Origin: an uncultured Latescibacterota bacterium
GTDB lineage: Bacteria; Latescibacterota; UBA2968
Direction of reading: 5' to 3'
DNA: 64,000 bases
Assembly: GCA_951812755.1 (NCBI GenBank)
Contig: OX638329.1
Coordinates: 1,783,339-1,847,338 of the forward strand
The position numbers and the translations under genes were made by a program. A model generated the notes under the pieces. The model did not search any database, had not been told where the DNA came from, and worked only from the letters and a program-made list of their open reading frames with translations. How positions within the stretch are numbered: the stretch's first letter is position 1; each line of letters opens with the position of its first letter. Below are positions 8,790-16,610 of the stretch, piece after piece.

Positions 8790-9103
8790 TTTTGAGAAAA
8801 GCTCGGGCAATGTATTCAGGGATCTGGACTTGCCAGATGCGGAAGAATTATTTATCAAGGCAACGCTTGGATTCGAGGTGTTTCAGATTATAGAAGAGCG
8901 GGAGCTGACTCAGACAGAGGCAGCGAACATTTTAGGCGTGAAGCGTGAAGCAACCCGAAATTTTTCGGCTAAAGAACGGGAATTTTAATCATTACAGCGT
9001 TGCGCGATTAATGACATTCCTCAACTGGTTAAATCGCGATATTGAGATCCGCATTATTCCTTCAAAAGATAGAAAGGGACAACAGCGAGTTGTTGCTGTT
9101 TAG
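8773..9103 (+). pseudogene. higA: Frameshifted HigA-type XRE antitoxin
   Basis: ATG 8773 follows a GGAGG site. The first frame reads MNKKINFEKSSGNVFRDLDL then LPDAEELFIKA and a helix-turn-helix (LTQTEAANILGVKREA), and stops at 8986-8988. Removing one T from the TTTT run at 8984-8987 lets the frame continue as NHYSVARLMTFLNWLNRDIE and onward to QQRVVAV and a stop at 9103, which is the C-terminal strand region of HigA-2-like antitoxins. So a single-base insertion appears to have broken the gene. The short product could still fold as a DNA-binding stub. It is paired with the HigB remnant immediately upstream. Confidence 0.7.
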
Positions 9104-9118
9104 TCCCTTGAGGAGACA

Positions 9119-9730
9119 CTAACCGCTGGGAGAATTAAGCACCACTTCATCTGGAACAAAAGATGCCTTGTAATCCAAAATCCCTATATCATCCTCTCGG
9201 ATATTCTGGGAAGGCTTGAACTCAGGTGGCAAGATTTTTTCCAATGCCTCCGTAACAGCACTTTGATTTGAAAACATGGCGACCAATTCTACGGTCCTGT
9301 TTGTGACTAGTTGATTGTATGCATAAATCACTGCTAAAGCCCTCTCAGTCATCTCTTTGTCATCACCAATCATTTCTATAAACTCTTTAAACAGTTCGTG
9401 GACTTTAGAAGCGTGAAAGTCGATATGTTCCGCAATGGGCAGATTTTTTTCGATAAGTCTAATACCTATTCCGACGCCAATGGCCTCTAAATATGGTAAA
9501 AGATCTCCAAAGTGGATATCTTGGAGTTCTGCCATTTCAAAGGCTAAAACTTGGTCTTCTGTCCACCCAAGAGTATCGGCAATCTCTTTTTCGGTGTACC
9601 CCGAAGAAATTCGGCGAAGGCGCAACCACCTTAACATCTCAGAACACCTTTTCCATTGCTCAAATTCGCGAGCAGCATCCTCTCCAATAGCCTCGTCCCA
9701 TTCTTTTTGGAAAGTTGCATAATCAACCAT
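9119..9730 (-). CDS. HTH-type antitoxin/transcriptional regulator of a toxin-antitoxin pair
   Basis: About 203 residues from ATG 9730 (MVDYATFQKEWDE); a GTG 3 codons earlier is possible. Residues about 35-75 form an XRE-like helix-turn-helix (RRISSGYTEKEIADTLGWTEDQVLAFE). The C-terminal half is helical and not recognised. The start overlaps the end of the upstream RelE/HigB-like gene by 8 bp, so toxin then antitoxin are translated together as in HigBA modules. It probably binds the toxin and represses the shared promoter upstream of 10091. It ends 15 nt from the broken higA on the opposite strand. Confidence 0.7.
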   Translation of the reverse strand: MVDYATFQKEWDEAIGEDAAREFEQWKRCSEMLRWLRLRRISSGYTEKEIADTLGWTEDQVLAFEMAELQDIHFGDLLPYLEAIGVGIGIRLIEKNLPIAEHIDFHASKVHELFKEFIEMIGDDKEMTERALAVIYAYNQLVTNRTVELVAMFSNQSAVTEALEKILPPEFKPSQNIREDDIGILDYKASFVPDEVVLNSPSG

Positions 9731-10091
9731 TGATTGCACTCCCTTGTTTTTTCACTTCTCTTTTGCAATAGTTTATATCTTCAGATTGCCTTGTTTTTGT
9801 CCCAAGACACAATAAGTAAAGAATTTTTTTCGACTCGTCAATGGAGAAATACAGGCGGATTGGCTTCAGCCCTACGCCCCCACCCTGCGGGGATAACCTA
9901 AAAACATTTCCAAATTCACATTTAAGAGGGCCAAACTTGATCTGGTGAATTGGGAGCGACAACTCACCAAGCATTTCGAGTGTGCTGTAAAGATTTTTTC
10001 TTATGGCCTTCATCTCCTTCTCATGCTTTTTTGTATATCCTTTGAAGCGCGAGCGAAACCTCTCAGATTGCTGCACTTTGAAGCCGTACAC
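9723..10091 (-). CDS. RelE/HigB-like toxin
   Basis: A 122-residue basic protein starting at GTG 10091 with AAGGAATGATTT upstream. It begins with the RelE-fold pattern YGFKVQQSERFRSRFKGYTK, then two helices and a strand segment (IRLYFSIDESKKILYLLCLG) before a basic tail. RelE/HigB toxins cut mRNA on the ribosome; a catalytic set cannot be assigned confidently here. The gene overlaps the HTH antitoxin downstream by 8 bp, giving a toxin-first operon. It appears intact, unlike its neighbour on the plus strand. Confidence 0.65.
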   Translation of the reverse strand: MYGFKVQQSERFRSRFKGYTKKHEKEMKAIRKNLYSTLEMLGELSLPIHQIKFGPLKCEFGNVFRLSPQGGGVGLKPIRLYFSIDESKKILYLLCLGTKTRQSEDINYCKREVKKQGSAING

Positions 10092-10222
10092 AAATCATTC
10101 CTTTCTGGGAGAGAATTTTCAAAAATATAAAGGAATTTCGTCAAGCAGGCAAGCTGGGGGTTGTCTTACAGACTTCATGGATGCTGTTTGGGCATTCCGG
10201 CACTATACGATCACTATACGAT

Positions 10223-10273
10223 ATTATTCCCTCGAAAGATAGAAAAGGACAACAGCGAGTCGTTGCTGTTTAG
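10223..10273 (+). pseudogene. Tail remnant of a second higA gene
   Basis: These 51 nt encode IIPSKDRKGQQRVVAV and a stop, the same 16 residues as the end of the broken higA at 9053-9103. The two stretches differ at four positions, every one a synonymous third codon position. The remnant is abutted on its left by a perfect 11-bp tandem duplication (CACTATACGAT, 10201-10222), which probably marks the deletion or insertion junction. No other part of the gene is seen here. Confidence 0.75.
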
Positions 10274-10276
10274 TAC

Positions 10277-10313
10277 TCTGTCAGAAAATTTACTGATATA
10301 TTTTTCTGACAGA
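10277..10313. terminator. Stem-loop after the higA tail remnant
   Basis: A 12-bp perfect stem (arms TCTGTCAGAAAA and TTTTCTGACAGA) closes a loop of about 13 nt. It follows the stop of the higA remnant by 3 nt, so it is likely the surviving terminator of that gene. The arm's own T-run could serve as the tract on either strand. Confidence 0.55.
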
Positions 10314-10408
10314 CTGGATTACTGGCGTTGTGCCTTCGGCGTGGCGGCTAACCCCCTGCCGCAATGACAACCGCCGTTCGTCACTCCGGCGCAGGCCGGA
10401 GCCCAGTG
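10313..10408. repeat. MITE-like palindromic element, copy A (diverged)
   Basis: The element begins ACTGGATT and ends CCCAGTG, imperfect terminal inverted repeats like those of copy B at 58110-58224. Its core at 10344-10374 matches 27 of 31 positions of the repeat inside the DarT gene (61016-61046, same orientation), including TGCCGCAATGACAACCGC exactly. The right half holds an extra CCGGCGCAGGCCGG palindrome. It carries no coding capacity. Confidence 0.65.
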
Positions 10409-10458
10409 AGTTTAGGCCTGAAACTTATTTGAAAAAGTATTTAGTCCCTTTCTGTTTC

Positions 10459-11154
10459 CTATTGATAGACACCATCGATAAGCGTCTTTCCAAATTCTGC
10501 GACAAACAAAAGAAAATCGCTAATACTTATTGTTCCGTCAAAATCTAAATCGCCATGTCTCGCCCTGAAAAGAGAGTCTTGTGTCGTGGTAGAAATAGGA
10601 GCTATGCGGTTCGGGTCACTCCACACGCCCTTGTTTTGGGCCTTTGCTTCCTCTTGTGCTGATACAAACTCATTTCGCTTTTCGTATTCGTGTTCAACGT
10701 CTGCTACTCCATATCCCTGCCTTACCAATTCAAGGTTAAACAAAACGCCGTCCAAATACACATAAACGAGCAACCTGTCAAAAGCGTCTTTTTGCTGGTG
10801 GTCAAAAGATAATTTTACTTCTTTTTCGTACAGTCTTTGTCGTGTGTATTCTTTCGCTTCGGGGCCGTAAAAACCAACGGGTTCGAATGGGTGATTTGTC
10901 TCTGGCGTATCTACTCCTAACAAGCGCACGGTCACTGTGTATTCTAAATGCGTAACCTCTATTGTATCGCCGTCTTTCACGTCGGTTACTGTAAAATACA
11001 CGTCGTCAAGGTCAACGCATCCAGAAGGCGCATGGCAATGGTAAGTGTTATCCGATGTGTCAAAGTGACCGCCCTGTGAATCTTGCCCGCCTCTGTGGGC
11101 AATCGCTAATGAAGAAAAACAAAATAAACTGCCAAATATCAAAACCTTTTTCAT
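10459..11154 (-). CDS. Secreted SNase-like nuclease with C-terminal dockerin-like motif
   Basis: A 231-residue protein with a signal peptide (MKKVLIFGSLFCFSSLAIA) and a GAGGAG site before the ATG. After cleavage it carries an AHRGGQDSQGGHFDTSDNTY segment followed by HCH, a His-rich leader seen in some secreted staphylococcal-nuclease-like proteins. Residues 50-190 are the SNase domain: DGDTIEV, the RLLGVDTPET loop with active-site Arg and Asp, and GPEAKEYTRQ to KGVW. The last 30 residues, GDLDFDGTISISDFLLFVAEFG, form an EF-hand/dockerin-like calcium loop common at the ends of secreted proteins in this lineage. It would cut extracellular DNA or RNA. It reads away from the TA island and ends 51 nt from the repeat. 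Confidence 0.88.
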   Translation of the reverse strand: MKKVLIFGSLFCFSSLAIAHRGGQDSQGGHFDTSDNTYHCHAPSGCVDLDDVYFTVTDVKDGDTIEVTHLEYTVTVRLLGVDTPETNHPFEPVGFYGPEAKEYTRQRLYEKEVKLSFDHQQKDAFDRLLVYVYLDGVLFNLELVRQGYGVADVEHEYEKRNEFVSAQEEAKAQNKGVWSDPNRIAPISTTTQDSLFRARHGDLDFDGTISISDFLLFVAEFGKTLIDGVYQ

Positions 11155-11184
11155 GTTTCTACTCGCTCCTCAAAAATAGCAATT

Positions 11185-12711
11185 CTAAGCGTTTATCTCG
11201 CCTTTCAACTGCAAGCCGCGCGATACAAACACGCGCTCAAATAATTCAAACAGTCCCTGTACAATGAGCGCCAGCAATGCCGCGGGTACGGCTCCTTGTA
11301 AAATCAGACCGATATCATCTAACCGAATACCCGTCAAAATGGGCTGCCCATATCCCCCAGCGCCAATTAACGCCCCCAAAGTCGCCGTGCCGACATTGAT
11401 CACAGCAGATGTTTTGATACCCGCCAGAATCGACCGCGAGGCCATGGGTAATGTCACCAGTCGGAGTTGTGCCCCGTCGGACAAACCCAATGCCGCTGCT
11501 GATTCTCGTATCCCCACTGGAATATCGTGCAATCCCGCGTATGTATTTCGCACAATGGGCAGCAAACTGTACAAAAACAGCGCCACAATCGCAGGCGCCC
11601 CGCCAATACCCAATAACGGAATCATAAATACCAGTAGCGCCAGGGATGGAATGGTCTGGATAATGCCTACCAATCCCAAAATAATTTGTCCACCTCTTGC
11701 CCACCGGAATGCCACAATCCCCAGGGGAATTGACACCACAATCGCCCCGAAAAGAGAAATTCCTACCAGGGTCAAATGATCCCATGTGTGCCGCCAGAAT
11801 CGAGCGCCAGCAGTTTCTTTTTTTATTTTTACCTGTACATTGAGATTTTTAGCCAGAAAATCAGCCGCAACCTGAGCTTCTGGTTTTTTCTCTAACTTGA
11901 CCTGTGCATTCATGACCATCATTTTTTTTTCCGAAATCAGCCCCTCTAATTTTAAAATTTCCCTCACCACTTGAGGTGCTCGGTCTATCAAATCTACCCG
12001 ATAGACAATGACGGCATTGTAAATGGGGAAATGCTGCAGGTCATCTACCAGCGACCGCAACCCGTAATACTGGATCTCGGCATCTGTCGAATACATATCC
12101 ATCACGTCAATTGTACCGCTCTCCAACCCGCGATAGGCCAGGTCGTGATCCAATCCGCTCACATTCTGATGCGGGAGCACGTACCGGTTTTGCAAGCTCG
12201 GCCATCCATCTCCTCTATCCATAAACTCATTGCCAAATCCCAACTTCAAGTCTGGATGCTTTTTTAAATCCGAAATCGTTCGAATTCCCAGCGCTTCAGC
12301 CCTTGTTTCCACCATGCCCAGTACGTATGTATTGTTAAATCCCAAAGGCCGACTCATCACAAGACCCATCTCCGCCAACCGGGCGCGAATATCCGCTTCA
12401 TCACGCAAATTTTCTTCTGCCAAAATTTCCCGACTCAGGGTACCTGTATAATCCGGATAAAGGTCAATATCGCCCGCAATCAATGCATTCCACAACACCC
12501 GCGTCCCTCCCAACTCGCGCCGATGCGTAACCGATGCGTTTACACTGCGCCCGATATGAGACAGCACCTCACCCAAAACGACCGACTCAGTGAACTTCTT
12601 TGATCCCACAACAATTTCTTGTGCCTGGGCTGAGGTGCAGAACAAACAGCAAAATAGAATACACAGGGCGGTGAACTTTGCTGGCGTTGTGGTGTTGGGC
12701 GTGCGCGTCAT
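11185..12711 (-). CDS. OpuC-type ABC transporter: fused substrate-binding protein and permease
   Basis: A 508-residue fusion. Residues 1-30 are a signal segment ending TSAQAQ. Residues 31-305 are a glycine betaine/carnitine/choline binding domain (IVVGSKKFTESVVLGEVLSH, YPDYTGTL, DVMDMYSTDAEI). Residues 310-500 are a BPD-type permease with several membrane helices and an EAA-like loop (IRESAAALGLSDGAQLRLV). Separate binding proteins are more usual, but this fusion is known in OpuC/EgtU-like systems. It imports osmoprotectants or related quaternary amines or thiol-betaines; the order here is binding domain first. The start overlaps the ATPase stop by 4 bp (ATGA), so the two form one transporter. 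Confidence 0.9.
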   Translation of the reverse strand: MTRTPNTTTPAKFTALCILFCCLFCTSAQAQEIVVGSKKFTESVVLGEVLSHIGRSVNASVTHRRELGGTRVLWNALIAGDIDLYPDYTGTLSREILAEENLRDEADIRARLAEMGLVMSRPLGFNNTYVLGMVETRAEALGIRTISDLKKHPDLKLGFGNEFMDRGDGWPSLQNRYVLPHQNVSGLDHDLAYRGLESGTIDVMDMYSTDAEIQYYGLRSLVDDLQHFPIYNAVIVYRVDLIDRAPQVVREILKLEGLISEKKMMVMNAQVKLEKKPEAQVAADFLAKNLNVQVKIKKETAGARFWRHTWDHLTLVGISLFGAIVVSIPLGIVAFRWARGGQIILGLVGIIQTIPSLALLVFMIPLLGIGGAPAIVALFLYSLLPIVRNTYAGLHDIPVGIRESAAALGLSDGAQLRLVTLPMASRSILAGIKTSAVINVGTATLGALIGAGGYGQPILTGIRLDDIGLILQGAVPAALLALIVQGLFELFERVFVSRGLQLKGEINA

Positions 12712-13466
12712 TTCGCTATGTCTCCTGGTGCCATACTTTCCAACGGACTTCTCTGCGCATGAATAAATTGCGTCACAAATTTATGCGCCGGGTTCTGTAT
12801 TAAATTTTTCAAGCTGCCAATCTGAACGATCTCCCCTTCCCGCATCAATACAATCTGATCCCCGAAAAATCCCGCTTCGCCCATGTCGTGTGTCACCATC
12901 ACTACTGTTTTGCCCAATGTCTGAAAGATAGAACGCAAATCCGATTGCAAATCCGCCCGAATCATCGGGTCCAGGGCACCGAGCGGTTCGTCTAATAGCA
13001 ATACGTCGGGATCTAACATCAATGCCCGCATCAACCCCACGCGCTGCTGCTGACCACCTGATAATTCTCCTGGAAATCGGTCCAATCCATCTGCTGGAAA
13101 ATGCGTTAAAGTTGCCAATGTCTCGATCCGAGCATCGATTCGATCCGCCGCCCAACCCAGATAATTTGCCATCAACGCTACATTTTTTCGCGCCGTTAAA
13201 TGCGGAAACAAGCCCCCCTCTTGTATCACATAACCCATTTTTTGCCGCAGAGACAACACATTTGCTGGCGTCAGCATTTGTCCTTTATAAGTCACCGTGC
13301 CCTCATCGGGCCAGACCAGTCCCACCATCAACCGGATCATGGTTGACTTGCCACACCCACTCGGCCCAATCAACACCGTCGTCTGCTCAGGATGCACGCT
13401 CAGGTCAACTTCGCGCAGCGCCTGCAAATCACCAAATGTTTTCGAAACACCTGTCACCTCAAACAT
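12708..13466 (-). CDS. OpuC-type ABC transporter ATPase
   Basis: About 252 residues from ATG 13466, preceded by CGGAGACGTT; the longer frame to 13547 has no site. It has Walker A GPSGCGKST, signature LSGGQQQR and Walker B VLLLDEP. It lacks the C-terminal CBS domains of the longer OpuA/ProV ATPases. It energises uptake by the fused binding-protein/permease encoded 4 bp into its end. Upstream is a short DUF523 remnant on the same strand; the shared divergent region to 13665 serves the metallo-beta-lactamase gene. Confidence 0.92.
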   Translation of the reverse strand: MFEVTGVSKTFGDLQALREVDLSVHPEQTTVLIGPSGCGKSTMIRLMVGLVWPDEGTVTYKGQMLTPANVLSLRQKMGYVIQEGGLFPHLTARKNVALMANYLGWAADRIDARIETLATLTHFPADGLDRFPGELSGGQQQRVGLMRALMLDPDVLLLDEPLGALDPMIRADLQSDLRSIFQTLGKTVVMVTHDMGEAGFFGDQIVLMREGEIVQIGSLKNLIQNPAHKFVTQFIHAQRSPLESMAPGDIAK

Positions 13467-13477
13467 AACGTCTCCGT

Positions 13478-13597
13478 TCACACGTGATTTCTCAACATCA
13501 ATTCCATGGGATATGGATTTAAGTACACTTCTTCGCCCAGCAAACACGCGCTTACACCGAGCCTCAGTTTTGATGTTGCCGCTTGCGGTTCTGTCAT
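13478..13597 (-). pseudogene. Truncated DUF523 (YbbK-like) remnant
   Basis: A 39-codon frame starts at ATG 13597 with GGAGATAATGGTAAC upstream, a good start context. It reads KLRLGVSACLLGEEV, which is the N-terminal signature of DUF523 proteins (VSACLLGxxVRYDG), and then diverges into YLNPYPMELMLRNHV and stops. A full DUF523 domain is about 150 residues, so over 100 are missing. It precedes the ABC ATPase by 11 nt and could still serve as a leader peptide with the operon promoter upstream. Confidence 0.5.
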
Positions 13598-13664
13598 GTT
13601 ACCATTATCTCCAATGCGCGAAGAAAGCATTACAGATCTACAAGTCAAACACGAGGAGACCAAC

Positions 13665-15503
13665 ATGCCCCTCCAATTCTCTCAACTCACTGAGCACCTG
13701 TTCGTCCACCGCGATTGTATCAACGTTGGTATTTTGTGCGATGGCGAGCGTGCTCTCTTAATTGATTGCGGCAACGGCGATGTCAAAGAAACGCTCAATA
13801 CGCTCGGGATAACGACTCTCGACACCATCCTTTTTACGCATCATCACCGCGATGGAGCCTCTGGTTTTCGGCATCTGAAAACACGCCTTTCGCCGGAGAC
13901 GCGCGTCGGTGTCCCCGCAGGAGAACGCCCGTGGTTCGATTCGGTCGAGACGTTCTGGAATGAGCCGAAAAACCGGTGGCATCTTTACGACTATCGTCCA
14001 CACAATCTGATGCTCACAGAATCGCTCGCCGTGACCGACACCTACACCGAAAATGATTTGATTCAGTGGGGGAACGCCCAAATTACAGTCCTCAATACGC
14101 CCGGACATACGGACGGGAGTGTCTCTTACATCGTTTCGGTTGATGGCAAACGCTTTGCGTTCTGTGGTGACACCATCTACGACAAAGGGCAGATTTGGGA
14201 TGTGCATAGCCTCCAAAAGGGGGAACAGACGCGGGATTATCACGGCTTCCTCGGTGCGAGAAAGGCGTTGGCGTCAAGCCTCCAGAAGTTGCGTCAGGTG
14301 GAGGCAAATGCGCTCATCCCTTCACACGGAAAAGTGATGACCCGGCCAGCAGATGCGATTGACACACTACTCGAACGCATGGATACGTGCTACGATAAGT
14401 ACGTCGCCATCTCTGCTCTGCGGCATTATTTTCCCAACCTGTTCACCGAATTTGAGGGACGAGAAGGACACATGTCCATCCGCGAGGGAAAGGACGTGCC
14501 AGCATTCCTGCGCCATTACGGGACAACATGGCTCATCATCTCAGAGACGAAAGAAGCGTTTGTAATGGATTGCGGCAATACCCGTATCCTGCAACAGATT
14601 CAGCAACTTCAAGTTGATGGTGAAATCTCAGATGTGACACAATTTTGGCTCACACATTACCACGACGACCATGTAGATGCTGTTCCCCAATTTCAAGCGG
14701 TTTATCCGTGTAAGACGCTGACAGACTGCGTTGTTGCCCAGGTCATTGAAAAACCGCAGCGATTCCGCATCCCTTGTATTTCCCCTTCTGTTGCACGCAT
14801 TCACCAGCGGACGCGTGACGGCGAATCGTGGCATTGGAACGAGTTCCAGATGACCGCCTACCACTTCCCCGGTCAGACGTATTATCACGGCGGATTACTG
14901 GTCGAAGGGAACGGGGTGCGCTTGTTCTTCGCAGGGGATTCGTTTACAATGGCGGGAATTGATGACTACTGCACTGGGAATCGCAACCTGCTCGGCAGTG
15001 CCGTTGGCTATGACCGATGTCTCGCCCTCATTGAAGAGTTGAAACCGACGCATATCTTTAACTGTCACGTTAACTGTGCCTTCGATTTTACCCCTGAAGA
15101 GATTCGACTGATGCGGAAAAATCTCGCCGAACGGGAAACACTCTACACCGATTTGTGCGCCTGGGACCACGCGAATTACGGACTCGATGAACATTGGATT
15201 CGGGCTGATCCCTACGAGCAGGAAGTCGGGTCAAAGCACTCCGTCAATTTGCACGTCTATTTCACCAACCATTCCGAAGAGGCGCGACGAGCGGGGTGTT
15301 GCCCCGTCCTGCCAGAATCGTGGGATATCCGCCTGCCGCAACAAGAGATAACAATTCCCGCCAAACAAGAGGGGCATATCAATTTTGCCATACCCATTCC
15401 AGAGGGGAATCACGCCCGGTCCCAACGTCTGATCATTCCGATAGAAGTGACCTATGGTAGGCGTTTACTCGGGCAGTTTCGCGAAGCGGTTCTGGTTTTT
15501 TAG
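13665..15503 (+). CDS. Tandem metallo-beta-lactamase-fold protein with C-terminal beta-sandwich
   Basis: About 612 residues from ATG 13665, after ACGAGGAGACCAAC. Domain 1 (about 1-245) has FTHHHRDGASG, a HxHxDH-like motif with Gly in place of the last His, then PGHTDGSVSY, FCGDTIYD and IPSHG. Domain 2 (about 300-510) has LTHYHDDHVDAV, which keeps HxHxDH, then HFPGQTYYHGG, FFAGDS and FNCHVN. Residues 540-612 look like a NEW3-type immunoglobulin-like sandwich. Both halves are hydrolase-fold and likely bind two metals, domain 2 more canonically. No signal peptide is seen. It is divergent from the osmoprotectant transporter. Substrate unknown. Confidence 0.85.
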   Translation: MPLQFSQLTEHLFVHRDCINVGILCDGERALLIDCGNGDVKETLNTLGITTLDTILFTHHHRDGASGFRHLKTRLSPETRVGVPAGERPWFDSVETFWNEPKNRWHLYDYRPHNLMLTESLAVTDTYTENDLIQWGNAQITVLNTPGHTDGSVSYIVSVDGKRFAFCGDTIYDKGQIWDVHSLQKGEQTRDYHGFLGARKALASSLQKLRQVEANALIPSHGKVMTRPADAIDTLLERMDTCYDKYVAISALRHYFPNLFTEFEGREGHMSIREGKDVPAFLRHYGTTWLIISETKEAFVMDCGNTRILQQIQQLQVDGEISDVTQFWLTHYHDDHVDAVPQFQAVYPCKTLTDCVVAQVIEKPQRFRIPCISPSVARIHQRTRDGESWHWNEFQMTAYHFPGQTYYHGGLLVEGNGVRLFFAGDSFTMAGIDDYCTGNRNLLGSAVGYDRCLALIEELKPTHIFNCHVNCAFDFTPEEIRLMRKNLAERETLYTDLCAWDHANYGLDEHWIRADPYEQEVGSKHSVNLHVYFTNHSEEARRAGCCPVLPESWDIRLPQQEITIPAKQEGHINFAIPIPEGNHARSQRLIIPIEVTYGRRLLGQFREAVLVF

Positions 15504-15569
15504 TTTTCTAATATCAGACTATCACGCCGTGCGAAAAATATCGATGTTTCTGCTGCGCTACCATTCTCC

Positions 15570-16601
15570 TCACAGACCCACTGTACTCGATGCGAGCCAC
15601 AAGTTGGGATTTGTTTCCAGAATCAAATCTGCCACCTTTTGCACTGCTTTTTTTACTCCCCAGGTGGGGCGCGGCTGACCCATTGGCGCCAGTTTGACCA
15701 ATAGCTGATTGTTTTTGCGAAATAAGAGGGATATGCCGAAATAATGGACGAGTTCTCCTTCGCGTACCATGACGGAGATGAGGCCGTGATTGTCGGGCAG
15801 TTGGCAGTAGATGTCTGTCATTTTGATCACGACCTGCATATCCCGATGGGTTTCGCGCCACACTTGATCTGTGGCACGCGCGATATGCGTCAGAATATCT
15901 TCGCGTTGGTATGCGCCTTCTAAAACGATATTTGGCATATTTCCGACCTTTTGAATGCGCGTTTCGACTGATGGTTCCGATTTTTGACGCCAGACAAAAT
16001 AGTGAATGGGCACGCCCGCATCTATTGCCTTTTGTTCGTATTTGGTTGGGGTGCGTCCGGGTAATTTGTGAACAGATGGGGTTGCGTAAATGGATTGCAA
16101 GTGCGATTGTCGCGTCAATATATCGGTGATCCACGTTGCGTAATCTGCGTGATCTGTCGCAATGGTTACTGTGCCGCCCGGTTTTAATCGCTCGGCCAGT
16201 ATTTTTACAAATGCATCTTGAATCAGACGCCGATTGCGGTGTCGCTCTTTGGGCCATGGATCTGAGAAGTTGATCCATATTTCCGATAGGGATTGCGGGG
16301 CAAATACGTGTTGTAATAAGAATGCGGCGTCGCCTTCTATTGCGCGCACATGATTTGTGTTTTGAGCGTTTAAGCGCTTAAATAATCGGCGCATGGATCC
16401 CCAGGCGCGCTCGATTCCGATAAAATGTGCATCGGGACGCGCTGCTGCCATATCGGATAGAAAATGCCCATTGCCAAATCCGATTTCGAGCACGAGGTCG
16501 CCCGTCCGGTCAAAAATCTGTGGCCAATTTATCGGCCAATCCAGTTGCAGCCAGGGAACGGTATATTTTTGTATTTCCTCGCTCAGCGGTAGAGACATCA
16601 T
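15570..16601 (-). CDS. trmB: tRNA (guanine-N7-)-methyltransferase with long C-terminal extension
   Basis: A 343-residue class I SAM methyltransferase that makes m7G46 in tRNA. Motif I is LVLEIGFGNGHFLSDMA (37-53), IERAWGSMRRLFKRL follows, and the TrmB signature is INFSDPWPKERHRNRRL. GGTVTIATDHADYATW completes the fold. The canonical domain ends with GRTPTKYEQKAIDAG near residue 212; a further 130 residues follow (from VPIHYFVWRQK), including a PNIVLEGAYQREDIL block. Some thermophile-type TrmB proteins have such extensions, but their role is unclear. It lies 9 nt after the TIM-barrel gene and is probably in its operon. Confidence 0.92.
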   Translation of the reverse strand: MMSLPLSEEIQKYTVPWLQLDWPINWPQIFDRTGDLVLEIGFGNGHFLSDMAAARPDAHFIGIERAWGSMRRLFKRLNAQNTNHVRAIEGDAAFLLQHVFAPQSLSEIWINFSDPWPKERHRNRRLIQDAFVKILAERLKPGGTVTIATDHADYATWITDILTRQSHLQSIYATPSVHKLPGRTPTKYEQKAIDAGVPIHYFVWRQKSEPSVETRIQKVGNMPNIVLEGAYQREDILTHIARATDQVWRETHRDMQVVIKMTDIYCQLPDNHGLISVMVREGELVHYFGISLLFRKNNQLLVKLAPMGQPRPTWGVKKAVQKVADLILETNPNLWLASSTVGL

Positions 16602-16610
16602 GTGTTTAAC

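Noticed and set aside
8984-8987. Programmed ribosomal frameshift in higA
   Set aside because: There is no slippery heptamer or downstream structure, and the toxin partner is already decayed, so simple mutation is the better explanation.
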